The notes under the pieces were generated by a model. That model had not been told where the DNA came from and did not search any database. It worked only from the letters and a program-made list of their open reading frames with translations. DNA of 46,486 bases from Candidatus Cryptoclostridium obscurum (lineage in GTDB: Bacteria; Bacillota; Dehalobacteriia; UBA7702): positions 1 to 46,486 of the forward strand of contig CAJFVQ010000017.1 of assembly GCA_904420535.1 (NCBI GenBank), in the 5' to 3' direction. Both the position numbers and the translations under genes were made by a program. Below are positions 1 through 8,783 of the stretch, one piece after another (the stretch's first letter is position 1; each line of letters starts with the position of its first letter).

Positions 1-609
1 AACCGACAACTTGCCGCCCTTGAAACCAAAAGGAAACTATTGGAAGCGGCTAAAAAAATCATATGCGAAAAGGGACTTACCAATACATCTGTCGGAGAAA
101 TCACAAAGGCCTGCGGCGTTGCAAACGGCACTTTTTATACATATTTCAAACGCAAAGAAGATGTTCTTTTTGCGCTGAGCCGGGAAATCTTCCAAGAAAT
201 TCTCGAAAAAGCACAGAGTCACAACGGCACCTTCATGGAACGTCTTGTACTTTTTATGATGGACTTTTCCGGATATATCGAAAAAAGCGGTTTAAAGCTC
301 TGCCAGGAATGGGTGCGTAACACTGTGAACCCGGATCTTGTGGAAAACGCAGACGATAAAAATAAGCTGCATATGGACATTAATTCGATCAGACATTTGG
401 TTGAGCAAGGAATTGAACGAGGAGAGCTGAAAACAGACACTCCCGTTGATGTGATTGCCCATACTTTGATCGACGTACTTTACGGAGAAATGTTATGTTG
501 GGATATGTCCGGCGGCGCCTATAGCTTTGAAGCACGTACAAAGGAGTTTTGCGATACATTTTTAAACGCGATCATAACTCCATATTTAAATTACAGAAAG
601 GACGAGTGA
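1..609 (+). CDS. TetR-family transcriptional regulator, 5' end outside window
   Basis: The reading frame is open from base 1, so the protein begins upstream of the window. The ORF track starts at an internal TTG at position 40, but in-frame sequence (NRQLAALETKRK) precedes it and looks like normal TetR helix 1. The helix-turn-helix is visible as SVGEITKACGVANGTFYTYF followed by KRKEDVLFAL, the usual TetR N-terminal DNA-binding domain; the rest is a helical ligand-binding domain of about 140 residues. The stop TGA lies 7 bases before the first aldo/keto reductase, so the three genes look co-transcribed and the regulator probably controls the reductases. The ligand is unknown. The family call is strong, the target is inference. 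Confidence 0.85.
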   Translation, partial: NRQLAALETKRKLLEAAKKIICEKGLTNTSVGEITKACGVANGTFYTYFKRKEDVLFALSREIFQEILEKAQSHNGTFMERLVLFMMDFSGYIEKSGLKLCQEWVRNTVNPDLVENADDKNKLHMDINSIRHLVEQGIERGELKTDTPVDVIAHTLIDVLYGEMLCWDMSGGAYSFEARTKEFCDTFLNAIITPYLNYRKDE

Positions 610-615
610 TACTTC

Positions 616-1479
616 ATGAGAATTGAAACGACGACATTGAACGATGGTGTAGAGATTCCCGTATACGGGTTTGGAACCTTCCAGATCCCCGCTGACGGGA
701 GCACTTGCAAAGCCGTCAGAGAAGCCATTAACCTCGGCATTTACCATATTGACACCGCTGCCGCATATTTTAATGAGCAGGAGGTTGGAAAAGCGGTTCG
801 CGAAAGCGGGGTCCCGAGAGAAAATATTTTCCTGACAAGCAAGCTCTGGCTCCAAGATTACGGCTACGAAGCAGCGACAAAGGGAATTGATATTTCCCTG
901 TGCAAATTGGGCGTCGACTACATTGATCTCTACCTGATCCATCAGCCCTATGGCGATGTGCCAGGCGCATGGAAAGCAATGGAGGAGGCAAAAAAAGCGG
1001 GGAAAATCCGTTCCATTGGCGTAAGCAATATGACCCCCAAGATCTGGAACGATTTCGTACCGCAGTTTGAAACGACACCTTCTGTCAATCAGGTGGAATT
1101 TAATCCCTATTACCAACAAAAAGAGCTTCGGAGCATGATGGCGAAGGACGGCGTTCAGCTGGAAGCTTGGGGGCCGCTGGGACAAGGAAACAAAAAAATG
1201 CTCGCCGATCCCGTGATCGCCAAGATCGCTGAAAAACACCATAAGAGCATCGGCCAAATCATCCTGAGATTTGAAATCCAGGAGGGTGCGATCATTTTCC
1301 CTAAATCCGTCAACCCGGACAGAATCAAAAGCAATATGGAAATCTTTGATTTCACTCTTACAGACGAAGAAATGGCGCAGATGAGAGACCTCGACACCGG
1401 CAAAGGCGCTCACGATCCAGACGCGCCGGGAGTTGCGGAATTCCTACTTGGGGCCTTTGACGTTCATGCCAATGATTGA
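616..1479 (+). CDS. aldo/keto reductase
   Basis: A 287-residue soluble NAD(P)H-dependent oxidoreductase of the AKR superfamily (TIM barrel). The catalytic tetrad is readable: Asp46 and Tyr51 in HIDTAAAYFNE, Lys76 in TSKLWLQD, and His109 in YLIHQPYG. The later IGVSN and PKSVNPDRIKSN stretches match the family's active-site and cofactor-binding loops. Length is normal. It starts at ATG 616, just after the TetR gene, with a weak AAGGA site overlapping that gene's end. The next gene is a close paralogue 15 bases downstream. Together they look like an aldehyde/ketone reduction or detoxification unit under TetR control; the substrate cannot be told from sequence. Confidence 0.9.
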   Translation: MRIETTTLNDGVEIPVYGFGTFQIPADGSTCKAVREAINLGIYHIDTAAAYFNEQEVGKAVRESGVPRENIFLTSKLWLQDYGYEAATKGIDISLCKLGVDYIDLYLIHQPYGDVPGAWKAMEEAKKAGKIRSIGVSNMTPKIWNDFVPQFETTPSVNQVEFNPYYQQKELRSMMAKDGVQLEAWGPLGQGNKKMLADPVIAKIAEKHHKSIGQIILRFEIQEGAIIFPKSVNPDRIKSNMEIFDFTLTDEEMAQMRDLDTGKGAHDPDAPGVAEFLLGAFDVHAND

Positions 1480-1494
1480 TGAAGGAGGACGACC

Positions 1495-2340
1495 ATGGAA
1501 TATCGAAAATTTTATAACGGAGTAAAAATCCCCATGCTCGGATTTGGAGTATTCCAGATCCCCGAATATGAGAATGCAAAAAACGCTGTTCTTACGGCGC
1601 TCAAAACAGGTTATCGTTTGATCGATACGGCACAAGCCTATATAAATGAAAAGGCCGTCGGCGATGCCATCAAAGAGAGTGGAATTCCGAGAGAAGAGAT
1701 CTTTATTACGACGAAACTGTGGATCCAAGATTTCTCTTACGAAAGAGCCATCAAAGCGACAGAAACTTCCATGGAGCGGCTTGGCGTCGATTATATCGAT
1801 CTTATGTTGCTCCATCAGCCCATGGGCGATTACATCAACGCCTGGAAGGGTCTGGAAAAACTCTACAAAGATGGCAAGTTGAAGGCGATTGGTATGGCAA
1901 ACTGCTATCCCCATGTACTTGCCGATCTCTGCGAAACTTTTGAGATCAAACCAATGATCAACCAGGTAGAGATCCATCCATTTTTCCAGCAACAGATGAA
2001 TCTTGATACGATGAACGAATACGGTGTTGTGCCGGAAGCATGGGGCCCCTTTAACGAAGGGATGCACGATTTCTTTACGAACCCGATTTTAGCGAAAATT
2101 GGCGAAAAATATGGGAAGTCTGTCGCCCAGGTGGCGCTCCGCTGGAATATCCAACGCGGCGTTGTGGTAATTCCTAAATCCGTTCATGAAGACAGGATCA
2201 AAGAGAACTTTGACGTGTTTGACTTCTCATTGTCTCAAGAGGATATGGAAAAGATCAAAATGATGGATCTTGGACACAGTGAAATTGTAAATCATTTTGA
2301 TCCCCAATGGATCAAAATGTTACACTCTATAAAACTCTAA
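1495..2340 (+). CDS. aldo/keto reductase (paralogue of the preceding gene)
   Basis: A 281-residue aldo/keto reductase starting at ATG 1495 behind a strong GAAGGAGG site. Catalytic residues are Asp44 and Tyr49 (LIDTAQAYINE), Lys74 (TTKLWIQD) and His107 (MLLHQPMG). The family's C-terminal cofactor loop is present as IPKSVHEDRIKENF. It aligns along its whole length with the upstream gene and probably arose by tandem duplication. It is the last gene of the short TetR-AKR-AKR operon and is followed by a clear hairpin terminator. The family is certain; the substrate is unknown. Confidence 0.9.
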   Translation: MEYRKFYNGVKIPMLGFGVFQIPEYENAKNAVLTALKTGYRLIDTAQAYINEKAVGDAIKESGIPREEIFITTKLWIQDFSYERAIKATETSMERLGVDYIDLMLLHQPMGDYINAWKGLEKLYKDGKLKAIGMANCYPHVLADLCETFEIKPMINQVEIHPFFQQQMNLDTMNEYGVVPEAWGPFNEGMHDFFTNPILAKIGEKYGKSVAQVALRWNIQRGVVVIPKSVHEDRIKENFDVFDFSLSQEDMEKIKMMDLGHSEIVNHFDPQWIKMLHSIKL

Positions 2341-2368
2341 GCGATTTTAGGAGTCGTCCAAAATGGCT

Positions 2369-2405
2369 AAAACGGAGCAACAGCATTTTGCTGCCGCTCC
2401 GTTTT
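2369..2405 (+). terminator. rho-independent terminator after the reductase pair
   Basis: The arms AAAACGGAGC and GCTCCGTTTT form a 10-bp stem starting 29 bases after the stop of the second reductase and end in a T run. The rest of the gap, 2406-2705, holds no gene I can support. The 133-residue ORF in the track there overlaps the reductase end and resembles nothing. Confidence 0.75.
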
Positions 2406-2705
2406 GGCTACCTATCTTATAAAAAATCTTGTCGTCAGTTTTCCAATCAATATCCTCAAATCGTTCCAACCAATCTACAGCACTTTAAATGTGCCACTCG
2501 GTTTGATTCCTCTCTTGCTTTGTCAACGACATCAAAACAATTAAGCAAATTGCGAGGAAATAATGATCATTTCCAGAAATTATGGACTGATGACAAAAAA
2601 AGGGACCAATGTAAACAGAATGTAATATCGGAGATATTTACAGCCACATTCCAGATGATTATATCATTTCACCCTTATTTTTTTCTAAAAACAAGGTTCT
2701 TTTCA

Positions 2706-2742
2706 TAAAAAAGTCTCGCAGGTAATTTATCTGCGAGACTTT
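2706..2742 (-). terminator. terminator of the amine-utilisation/ABC operon
   Basis: A 12-bp perfect stem, AAAGTCTCGCAG/CTGCGAGACTTT with a 9-base loop, lies directly after the ABC ATPase stop on the minus strand. It is followed by a T run (TTTTTTATG) in that direction. Confidence 0.85.
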
Positions 2743-2746
2743 AAAG

Positions 2747-3526
2747 TTATATATCCGTATTAAAAAAAACATTTTCAAATGGTAGCATTTGTCCATTATA
2801 GACATATTCATGCTGATTTTCAAAGCTTGCAATCATTTCCTGAGGAGTACCGTCAAAAACAATCGCTCCTTTTTCCATACAGAAAATACGCTCTCCCAAT
2901 TTAGCAGCCTCCCTCAAATCATGAGTAATAAAGACAATTGTCAGTTGCAGTTCCTGATGAAGATTCAGCATTTCATTTTGAAGCTTTGTACGAGTAATCT
3001 CGTCCAAAGCACCAAACGGTTCGTCCATGAGAAGAATTCTTGGAGAAGCTGCCAAAGCTCTGGCAACGCCGACTCGTTGCTGTTGCCCACCGGAAAGCTC
3101 GGCTGGATAGCGTTCTAAAATTTCTTCACTGAGTCCGACCGTTTTGATCATCTTTTTTGCAATAAGATCACTTCTTTTTTTATCATATTTCAAGATATCT
3201 GGAATAAACGTAATATTCTTTTTTACATTTAAGTGAGGGAACAGGCCAATACTTTGAATAACATATCCAATTCTACGCCTTAATTCAATTTGGTCGATGG
3301 CGGAAATATCCTGTCCATTGATATAAACTGCGCCTTGATCGGGATTTAGCAATCCATTGATCAATTTCAACATCGTCGTTTTTCCGCAACCTGAACTCCC
3401 GATCACTGTAATAAACTCGCCTTCACGGATTTCAAAACTGACATCCTTTAAAGCAGTATGGTTTCCGTAAGATTTCCAGACATTTTCAAATCGAATGATA
3501 CTGTTTTTTATTTCTGCTTCATTCAT
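2747..3526 (-). CDS. quaternary-amine (betaine/choline-type) ABC transporter ATPase
   Basis: A 259-residue ATP-binding subunit of the OpuBA/ProV class that would energise import of an osmoprotectant-like quaternary amine. Walker A is GSSGCGKTT (about residues 43-51), the signature is LSGGQQQRV, and Walker B is ILLMDEP followed by the H-loop ITHD. It lacks the CBS domains found in longer OpuCA/ProV proteins, so ionic-strength gating of that kind is not expected. The start overlaps the end of the binding-protein gene by 8 bases, which indicates translational coupling. Being in one run with methyltransferase genes suggests the import feeds catabolism rather than only osmoprotection; that is inference. 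Confidence 0.88.
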   Translation of the reverse strand: MNEAEIKNSIIRFENVWKSYGNHTALKDVSFEIREGEFITVIGSSGCGKTTMLKLINGLLNPDQGAVYINGQDISAIDQIELRRRIGYVIQSIGLFPHLNVKKNITFIPDILKYDKKRSDLIAKKMIKTVGLSEEILERYPAELSGGQQQRVGVARALAASPRILLMDEPFGALDEITRTKLQNEMLNLHQELQLTIVFITHDLREAAKLGERIFCMEKGAIVFDGTPQEMIASFENQHEYVYNGQMLPFENVFFNTDI

Positions 3527-4424
3527 CTTTGATCAATCCTTTTTGTTTTAAAAAGTTCGCGGCAACCTTTTGCGGATCTTCTCCATAAATGTCCACCGCA
3601 GCATTCATTGTGCGCATTTCTTCATTGGAAATCATGCCATTTAACTTTTGCAGGGCATTGCCCAATTCCGGGTACTTTTCCAAAATTTCATTACGAATCA
3701 CCGTACCACACATAGCTGGTGGAAAATAGTTTTTATCATCTTCCAATTCCACAATATCGGGGTTTTCCATCCTTCCATCGGTTCGATAGATCGTGATGGC
3801 ATCGACTTGATGATCAAGGAGCGCGTTATATTTTAGACTAAGGTTCATTTCTTTTATTTCTTTGAATGTAAAACGATATATTGTCTGAAATCCGTCATAT
3901 CCGTCTTCTCTTTCAAAAAATTCATAACCAGCACCAAAAATAATGTGATCGCTGACAGCTGCAAGATCCGAAAAAGTTTTTATCTGATACTTCTCTGCTG
4001 TTTCTTTTCGTATAGCAATACTATATGTATTATCAAAGCCATAGAAACCCAGCCATTGCATATCATACTTTTTTTGATACTGCTTCTGCAATTCTTCGTG
4101 CATTTCTCCGGTATCATGGGTCACCGGTTCTTTCAGCACCGTCATCCAGGCAGTACTGTCATATTCCGCATAGAGATCAAAATCCCCTTTCTCCATAGCC
4201 GGCATAATGATACTTGTTTCTCCGGCAATGCCCGAAGTTAATTCCACATCCAAATCGGTATATTCCTCCACTATGGCTTTTAATATTTCTCCCAAAATAT
4301 ATTGTTCCGTAAAATCTTTCGCCGCGATCTGAATATCAGCGTTATTTTTTGAGCACCCGGAGAGAAGTCCCCCGGCACAGATCAATGCGATCATGCAAAT
4401 TAGTACAATAATTTTTTGTCTCAT
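3519..4424 (-). CDS. quaternary-amine ABC transporter substrate-binding lipoprotein
   Basis: A 301-residue extracellular binding protein of the OpuAC/ProX type. The N-terminus is a lipoprotein signal peptide with lipobox LLSGC, so mature Cys24 would be lipid-anchored. The first mature segment, IAAKDFTEQYILGEI, is typical of glycine betaine/choline/carnitine-binding OpuC-like proteins. Several Trp and Tyr residues (AEYDSTAW, WLGFYGF) could supply an aromatic cation box, but I cannot assign the exact ligand. A strong GAGGAGGG site precedes ATG 4424. It sits between permease and ATPase genes of the same importer. Confidence 0.87.
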   Translation of the reverse strand: MRQKIIVLICMIALICAGGLLSGCSKNNADIQIAAKDFTEQYILGEILKAIVEEYTDLDVELTSGIAGETSIIMPAMEKGDFDLYAEYDSTAWMTVLKEPVTHDTGEMHEELQKQYQKKYDMQWLGFYGFDNTYSIAIRKETAEKYQIKTFSDLAAVSDHIIFGAGYEFFEREDGYDGFQTIYRFTFKEIKEMNLSLKYNALLDHQVDAITIYRTDGRMENPDIVELEDDKNYFPPAMCGTVIRNEILEKYPELGNALQKLNGMISNEEMRTMNAAVDIYGEDPQKVAANFLKQKGLIKDE

Positions 4425-4463
4425 GATAGTACCCTCCTCTTCATTCGTAACATGTCATCATAT

Positions 4464-5102
4464 TTATATCAACCTCCTTTTCTTCTTAAGATGTTTTTCG
4501 TACGCGCCGATTAGAAAATCCAAAAGAATCGCCAATAATGCGATTAATAAACTTCCGGCAACAGTCATAGTCTGATTGTTGGTAGTGATTCCCCTATAAA
4601 TGGCAAGTCCCAAGCCACCAGCACCTATATAAGAAGCGATCCCTGCCAAGGAGATAGTCATGACAACCATATTACGGAATCCAGCCAAAATGACTGGCAA
4701 AGCAAGCGGAAATTTGACCTTATAGATTAGTTGGAAACGGGTACATCCCATTCCCTTTGCCGCTTCAATCATACTGGCGTCAATTTCTGTCATGCCAGTA
4801 TAAGTGTTGCGTATGATCGGCAATAAGGCATAGATGATCAATGCAATCACTGCCGTAGTATTACCAATACCAGAGACGGGGAGCAAAAAACCCAATAAAG
4901 AAATGCAAGGAATCGTATAAATGATATTACAGAATCCTAAAACAAACTTCGAAGACTCTTTATACTCACTGATTGCAATACCGAAGAATAGACCGATCAC
5001 CGTGGCAACGATGATTGCAATCCCCGAAAGGTAGAGATGCTGCCACGTTAATTCTAAAAACCAATCAAAGCGGTCGGTATAAAGAGATAATAATGTATCC
5101 AT
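4464..5102 (-). CDS. quaternary-amine ABC transporter permease
   Basis: A 212-residue inner-membrane permease of the ProW/OpuBB class with about five to six hydrophobic segments. The ABC-coupling region (EAAKGMGCTRFQLIYKVKFPLALP) has the expected EAA-loop form. Only one permease gene is visible, whereas OpuC systems often have two, so the channel may be a homodimer. It is the first gene of the three-gene importer, 140 bases after the MttB-family gene and on the same strand. A hairpin in that gap may modulate read-through from the catabolic genes. Confidence 0.87.
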   Translation of the reverse strand: MDTLLSLYTDRFDWFLELTWQHLYLSGIAIIVATVIGLFFGIAISEYKESSKFVLGFCNIIYTIPCISLLGFLLPVSGIGNTTAVIALIIYALLPIIRNTYTGMTEIDASMIEAAKGMGCTRFQLIYKVKFPLALPVILAGFRNMVVMTISLAGIASYIGAGGLGLAIYRGITTNNQTMTVAGSLLIALLAILLDFLIGAYEKHLKKKRRLI

Positions 5103-5151
5103 AGTGCATCCCTCTTTTCGATTTATCTAGAAATGATCTTTTACAAAGCAA

Positions 5152-5183
5152 CTTAGCGGGTAGCGTTCATGCTATCCGCTAAG
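5152..5183 (-). other. intergenic hairpin between methyltransferase and importer genes
   Basis: CTTAGCGGGTAGC and GCTATCCGCTAAG form a 13-bp stem with one wobble pair and a 6-base loop. No long T run follows in the minus direction, so it may be an mRNA stability or processing element rather than a full terminator. It lies exactly where expression of the catabolic genes and the importer could be uncoupled. Confidence 0.5.
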
Positions 5184-5242
5184 CTGTTTAACAGCTAGTT
5201 TTCGTAGGCGATACTTTTTAAAACTCATTATCACATAATTAC

Positions 5243-6655
5243 TTACCCCAGAACAGCGTTTCGGTACTCATCGGGCAAAAGCTTTTCAATAATTTTTTTA
5301 CGGCCGTCAGTTAAATCCGGCAATTCATATTCCTCGATCCGTTTTTTCCAAGCCTCTGTCAAAAGATCTTCACAAATCGGCTCGCCATTTTTAACCCAGT
5401 TATTATGAATATCGCGAATATCATATTTGGGTTCATAGAATTCCTTCCGATAAATGGGCAATGTTCTGCCAAGATAGCTGCCGGTAGGTCCCTTTTTCTT
5501 GATTTCTTCAAAGCGGAAAGTTTCTTCGTTTACTTCATAACCTTCCATCAAATGACGGCATTTAATGATATCCTCCTCATCCCAAATGAATTTTTCATAA
5601 CACATGGTATTCATACAGTCCATGGGACCGCAAGCCATGTTGAGAATATCCGCATGGAGCAAATGGGGACTGAGATGATTCATAAATCCCTCGGCACCGC
5701 ATTGGATATCCAAAACTTTGGATTCTCCGGTGCCAACGCCGCTTTGGAGCGGAAAGCCATAGTAATCAGCCATCATCTTGGAGGTAGCACAAGCCCACAT
5801 TGCTTCGATTCCGCCATAAGCAGGTCCCATATTTTTCATATCATTCGATGAGAATCTGGTACAATAAAGGATCGGCGCCCCTGGGCGTAGCAATTGAGAA
5901 TATACAATGGCAGCCAGCACCATGGCATTGCCAATGGTGTAAGCTCCGGCCATAGTCTGGGGACCGGAAGCACCTAACATGACGCCGCTAACGACAGTAC
6001 ATGGCTGGCCGGCTGTACAAAGTACCGACATAGCTTCACAGATATCTTTTGCCAATTGCATTGGACCAACAGTGCAAGTAAGACCATGCATAATAGGTTT
6101 ATCATACATTCCATAAAAATCTTGCATGGTTTTGAAGCACTCTTCCACAACATCCTTACCGCCTAGAACCATACCGTGCATGGGTTTTTTACAGTAACGC
6201 AATGCGACGCCGAGGCCGTATTGATTCCTGATTTCAGGAGCGACATAAGAAATATCAATAATATTAGGATTGGAAATGGCAATGACATCACTGGTTTCAG
6301 ATAATTTATGGAAGTTGACCAAATGATCGTGGCTGGGGGTATCATATTTCCCTTCTTTACGGATATAGATAGGTCCATCAGTGGAATCACATTTTAAATC
6401 CCCCTCACCAATGGTGATATAACCACCGTCCCTGTCATAAAGGCGATATGTACGAGGAACCGTTTTCAGGGCTTCTTCCAACATCTCCTTGGAAATATAA
6501 ACGATTTCACCGTCTACCTTTGCACCGTGTTTCTTAAATAATGCAACCGTTTCCGGAGAGTGAAAAGCCGCACCGACTTCACTAAGGATTTTCACGCTCA
6601 TTTCATGGATGTTTTCTGCATCTTGTTTCGTACCAATGGAGTAATTTAGTTTCAT
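5243..6655 (-). CDS. MttB-family methyltransferase, non-pyrrolysine type
   Basis: A 470-residue member of the trimethylamine methyltransferase (MttB) superfamily, predicted to transfer a methyl group from a quaternary amine to the neighbouring corrinoid protein. There is no in-frame TAG, and the segment aligning with the pyrrolysine site reads SGVGTGESKV. It therefore belongs to the group that includes glycine-betaine methyltransferase MtgB and relatives acting on proline betaine or carnitine. The track start at 6781 is too long; ATG 6655 has an AAAGGAG site 8 bases upstream and begins MKLNYSIGT. The gene lies between an MFS transporter and a betaine-type ABC importer. Substrate among the betaines is not decided by sequence. 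Confidence 0.87.
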   Translation of the reverse strand: MKLNYSIGTKQDAENIHEMSVKILSEVGAAFHSPETVALFKKHGAKVDGEIVYISKEMLEEALKTVPRTYRLYDRDGGYITIGEGDLKCDSTDGPIYIRKEGKYDTPSHDHLVNFHKLSETSDVIAISNPNIIDISYVAPEIRNQYGLGVALRYCKKPMHGMVLGGKDVVEECFKTMQDFYGMYDKPIMHGLTCTVGPMQLAKDICEAMSVLCTAGQPCTVVSGVMLGASGPQTMAGAYTIGNAMVLAAIVYSQLLRPGAPILYCTRFSSNDMKNMGPAYGGIEAMWACATSKMMADYYGFPLQSGVGTGESKVLDIQCGAEGFMNHLSPHLLHADILNMACGPMDCMNTMCYEKFIWDEEDIIKCRHLMEGYEVNEETFRFEEIKKKGPTGSYLGRTLPIYRKEFYEPKYDIRDIHNNWVKNGEPICEDLLTEAWKKRIEEYELPDLTDGRKKIIEKLLPDEYRNAVLG

Positions 6656-6695
6656 AGTACCAACTCCTTTCTGTGATAGGTAAAGTAGTAATGTT

Positions 6696-7997
6696 TCAGG
6701 CGCGTTTGACCTGTTTCGCTTGGTTTCTCGCTTCGATTTCCTCCGCTCTGACTTCAGCGATGGTTTCCCTGTTCCGTGCACGGAAGATCAAAGAACTGAC
6801 GATTCCGATCATACCGAAGACAACAAGCATAATAAAGATGTTTCTCCATGCCATTTCCATGGGCAGATTATCCAGCCACCGACCAATAATAGGAGGCAGT
6901 ACGGCATCGGTTGCATAAATTAATGTTGCATAAAAACCAATGGCAGAACCGGTAAGATTCATCGGAACGCGACATTCTCTCATGGGAGCATACATTTGAC
7001 CGCGGAAAGCCCCGGTTAAAATTATCTCAATGGCAATCACAATGAGGAAAACCCACATCATAGAGGTGTTTTTCGGTAAGAATATGAAAAACAAAGCGAT
7101 GATAGTGAGACAAATATTGAGGAACAGAATAACTTTGCTGGGACCAAATTTGTCTCCAAGCCAACCTACTGTAAAGTTGCCCACCGGCTTAAACCACTGA
7201 TTCATTAAACCAACGTAAGCCGCAATGGCAACGGAAAGTCCAAATGCCGTTGTACCAAAAGTCCCCATATAGGAACCAATGACGCTGCCGACAGTATAAC
7301 CACCCATAGCCATAAGACCGACGAGCCAAATATTTGGATCTTTGAGACACCGTACCAAAAGCTTAAAGGGATTCTCCTGATTGATTACATCTTCTTCTGA
7401 AGATTCATCTTTGCCGCCAAAAGCAAAGAAGGCAAGGATCCCAAAAATAATAAGCAAGGCGGCATACATCCACATGACGAAACGAAGGCCGGAAACGGAA
7501 TTATTAAATTGAGAGAACATGAATACAGCAAAGGTGGCGGCAACAATCGAAAATACACTTCTTGTGCCTTCCATTGCACCAAAACTTTTACTCTCTGAGC
7601 CTACAGCGCGACCAAATTGCCTTGTCAGCTTTAGGAAAGAGCCCCAGAATGTAAGGGTCGTAGACGCGCCCATAATTGCATAGAGAGCCAAACTGATCCC
7701 GTAATTTGGGAAAAGTCCCAGTGCAAAGTTACATAAACCGGTTACAATAAAAGATATCGTAACCAAAAGTCGGGGGTGGATTTTATCAGCTAAAATACCG
7801 CCGATAAAATAGGTAAGACAGGAGACCGTTAATGCGACAGTGGACATAAATCCAAATTGAGTGTTGGATACCGCAAACGCCATAGTGAAGGCGTCATAGA
7901 AACTGCCGCGGCAAAACAGAATATAGAAAATCGCATTTGAGCCACATCCTAAGATTAAAAATTGGATCACCTGTCGACTTTGTAATTTACTTGCCAT
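6696..7997 (-). CDS. MFS transporter
   Basis: A 433-residue polytopic membrane protein with about 12 hydrophobic segments. It carries MFS-type cytoplasmic loops, GGILADKIHPR after segment 2 and VGWLGDKFGPSK in the second half, and an Arg/Glu-rich C-terminal tail. It starts at ATG 7997 behind GGAGAAGG. Located between the corrinoid-protein gene and the methyltransferase gene in the same orientation, it probably moves the operon's substrate in or a demethylated product out. The ABC system downstream gives a second route, so export of the demethylated amine is one reasonable reading. The substrate is not recognisable. Confidence 0.85.
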   Translation of the reverse strand: MASKLQSRQVIQFLILGCGSNAIFYILFCRGSFYDAFTMAFAVSNTQFGFMSTVALTVSCLTYFIGGILADKIHPRLLVTISFIVTGLCNFALGLFPNYGISLALYAIMGASTTLTFWGSFLKLTRQFGRAVGSESKSFGAMEGTRSVFSIVAATFAVFMFSQFNNSVSGLRFVMWMYAALLIIFGILAFFAFGGKDESSEEDVINQENPFKLLVRCLKDPNIWLVGLMAMGGYTVGSVIGSYMGTFGTTAFGLSVAIAAYVGLMNQWFKPVGNFTVGWLGDKFGPSKVILFLNICLTIIALFFIFLPKNTSMMWVFLIVIAIEIILTGAFRGQMYAPMRECRVPMNLTGSAIGFYATLIYATDAVLPPIIGRWLDNLPMEMAWRNIFIMLVVFGMIGIVSSLIFRARNRETIAEVRAEEIEARNQAKQVKRA

Positions 7998-8101
7998 AAG
8001 CTCTCACCTTCTCCTGATTAACGAATTGAGGTGTTTTCCCAAAGATTGGGAGATGCTTTCATTCAGTAATTCTCCACAAAGCAACGCAATGAATTCCTCA
8101 T

Positions 8102-8737
8102 TTATTTGACAAGTGCCCATTCTCGACAAATTGCCACGCCTTCTTGAGGATTGGTTGTCCAAGCATCGGCTCCTGCGTCTTTGCAGGCTTGATCGGTAAC
8201 AGGGTTCCCGCCCAAAATCACATGAACATTATCTCTGATCCCAGCATCTTTTAATGCCTGCACCGTATCTTTCATCGAGTCTATGGCCAATGTCAAAATA
8301 CCGCTGAGACCGATAATTTTCGCACCATTTTCTTTCGCCGCTGCAACAATATCTTCAGGAGCGACATCAACGCCGAGGTCTACCACTTCAAAACCGGCCG
8401 CCCCCATCATGGCTTTGACAATGTTTTTACCAATGTCGTGAATATCGCCGGCAACGGTACAGAGGATAATTTTACCAAGGTCTTCAGAGCTGTCCGCAGC
8501 AAGGAGCGGACGAAGTGCTTCTGTTGCTTGGCCCATCAACTCCCCTGCAAAAATCAAATCTCCGACAAAGTAATCGCCCTTTTCAAACATTTCTCCTACA
8601 ATTCCCATTCCTTCTTGGCAGGCGGCAATGGCTTGACCGGCATCACCTTGGGTTTCTACAACCTCGTTGATGATATTCATTGCCGTTTCGTCATCCATTT
8701 CACTAATAGCTGTTTTTAATTTTTCAAAATCCAACAT
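8102..8737 (-). CDS. corrinoid protein for methyl transfer
   Basis: A 211-residue methyl-carrier protein of the MtbC/MtgC/MttC type. The first 90 residues form the helical cap domain; the rest is a Rossmann-like B12-binding domain with the base-off signature GDIHDIGKN, in which His100 is the lower cobalt ligand. Later motifs LSGILTLA and GGNPVTDQ are typical of the family. It starts at ATG 8737 behind AAAGGAGG. It would accept methyl from the MttB-family enzyme and hand it to the methyltetrahydrofolate methyltransferase encoded just upstream. It is clearly paralogous to the 41755-42432 gene. Confidence 0.93.
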   Translation of the reverse strand: MLDFEKLKTAISEMDDETAMNIINEVVETQGDAGQAIAACQEGMGIVGEMFEKGDYFVGDLIFAGELMGQATEALRPLLAADSSEDLGKIILCTVAGDIHDIGKNIVKAMMGAAGFEVVDLGVDVAPEDIVAAAKENGAKIIGLSGILTLAIDSMKDTVQALKDAGIRDNVHVILGGNPVTDQACKDAGADAWTTNPQEGVAICREWALVK

Positions 8738-8783
8738 ACTGAAAACCTCCTTTGATTTTTATTGACACCAATCTTCATTCAGA

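Noticed and set aside
2307-2708. 133-residue plus-strand ORF after the reductases
   Set aside because: It overlaps the end of a good gene, runs through a terminator and has no ribosome site or family features.
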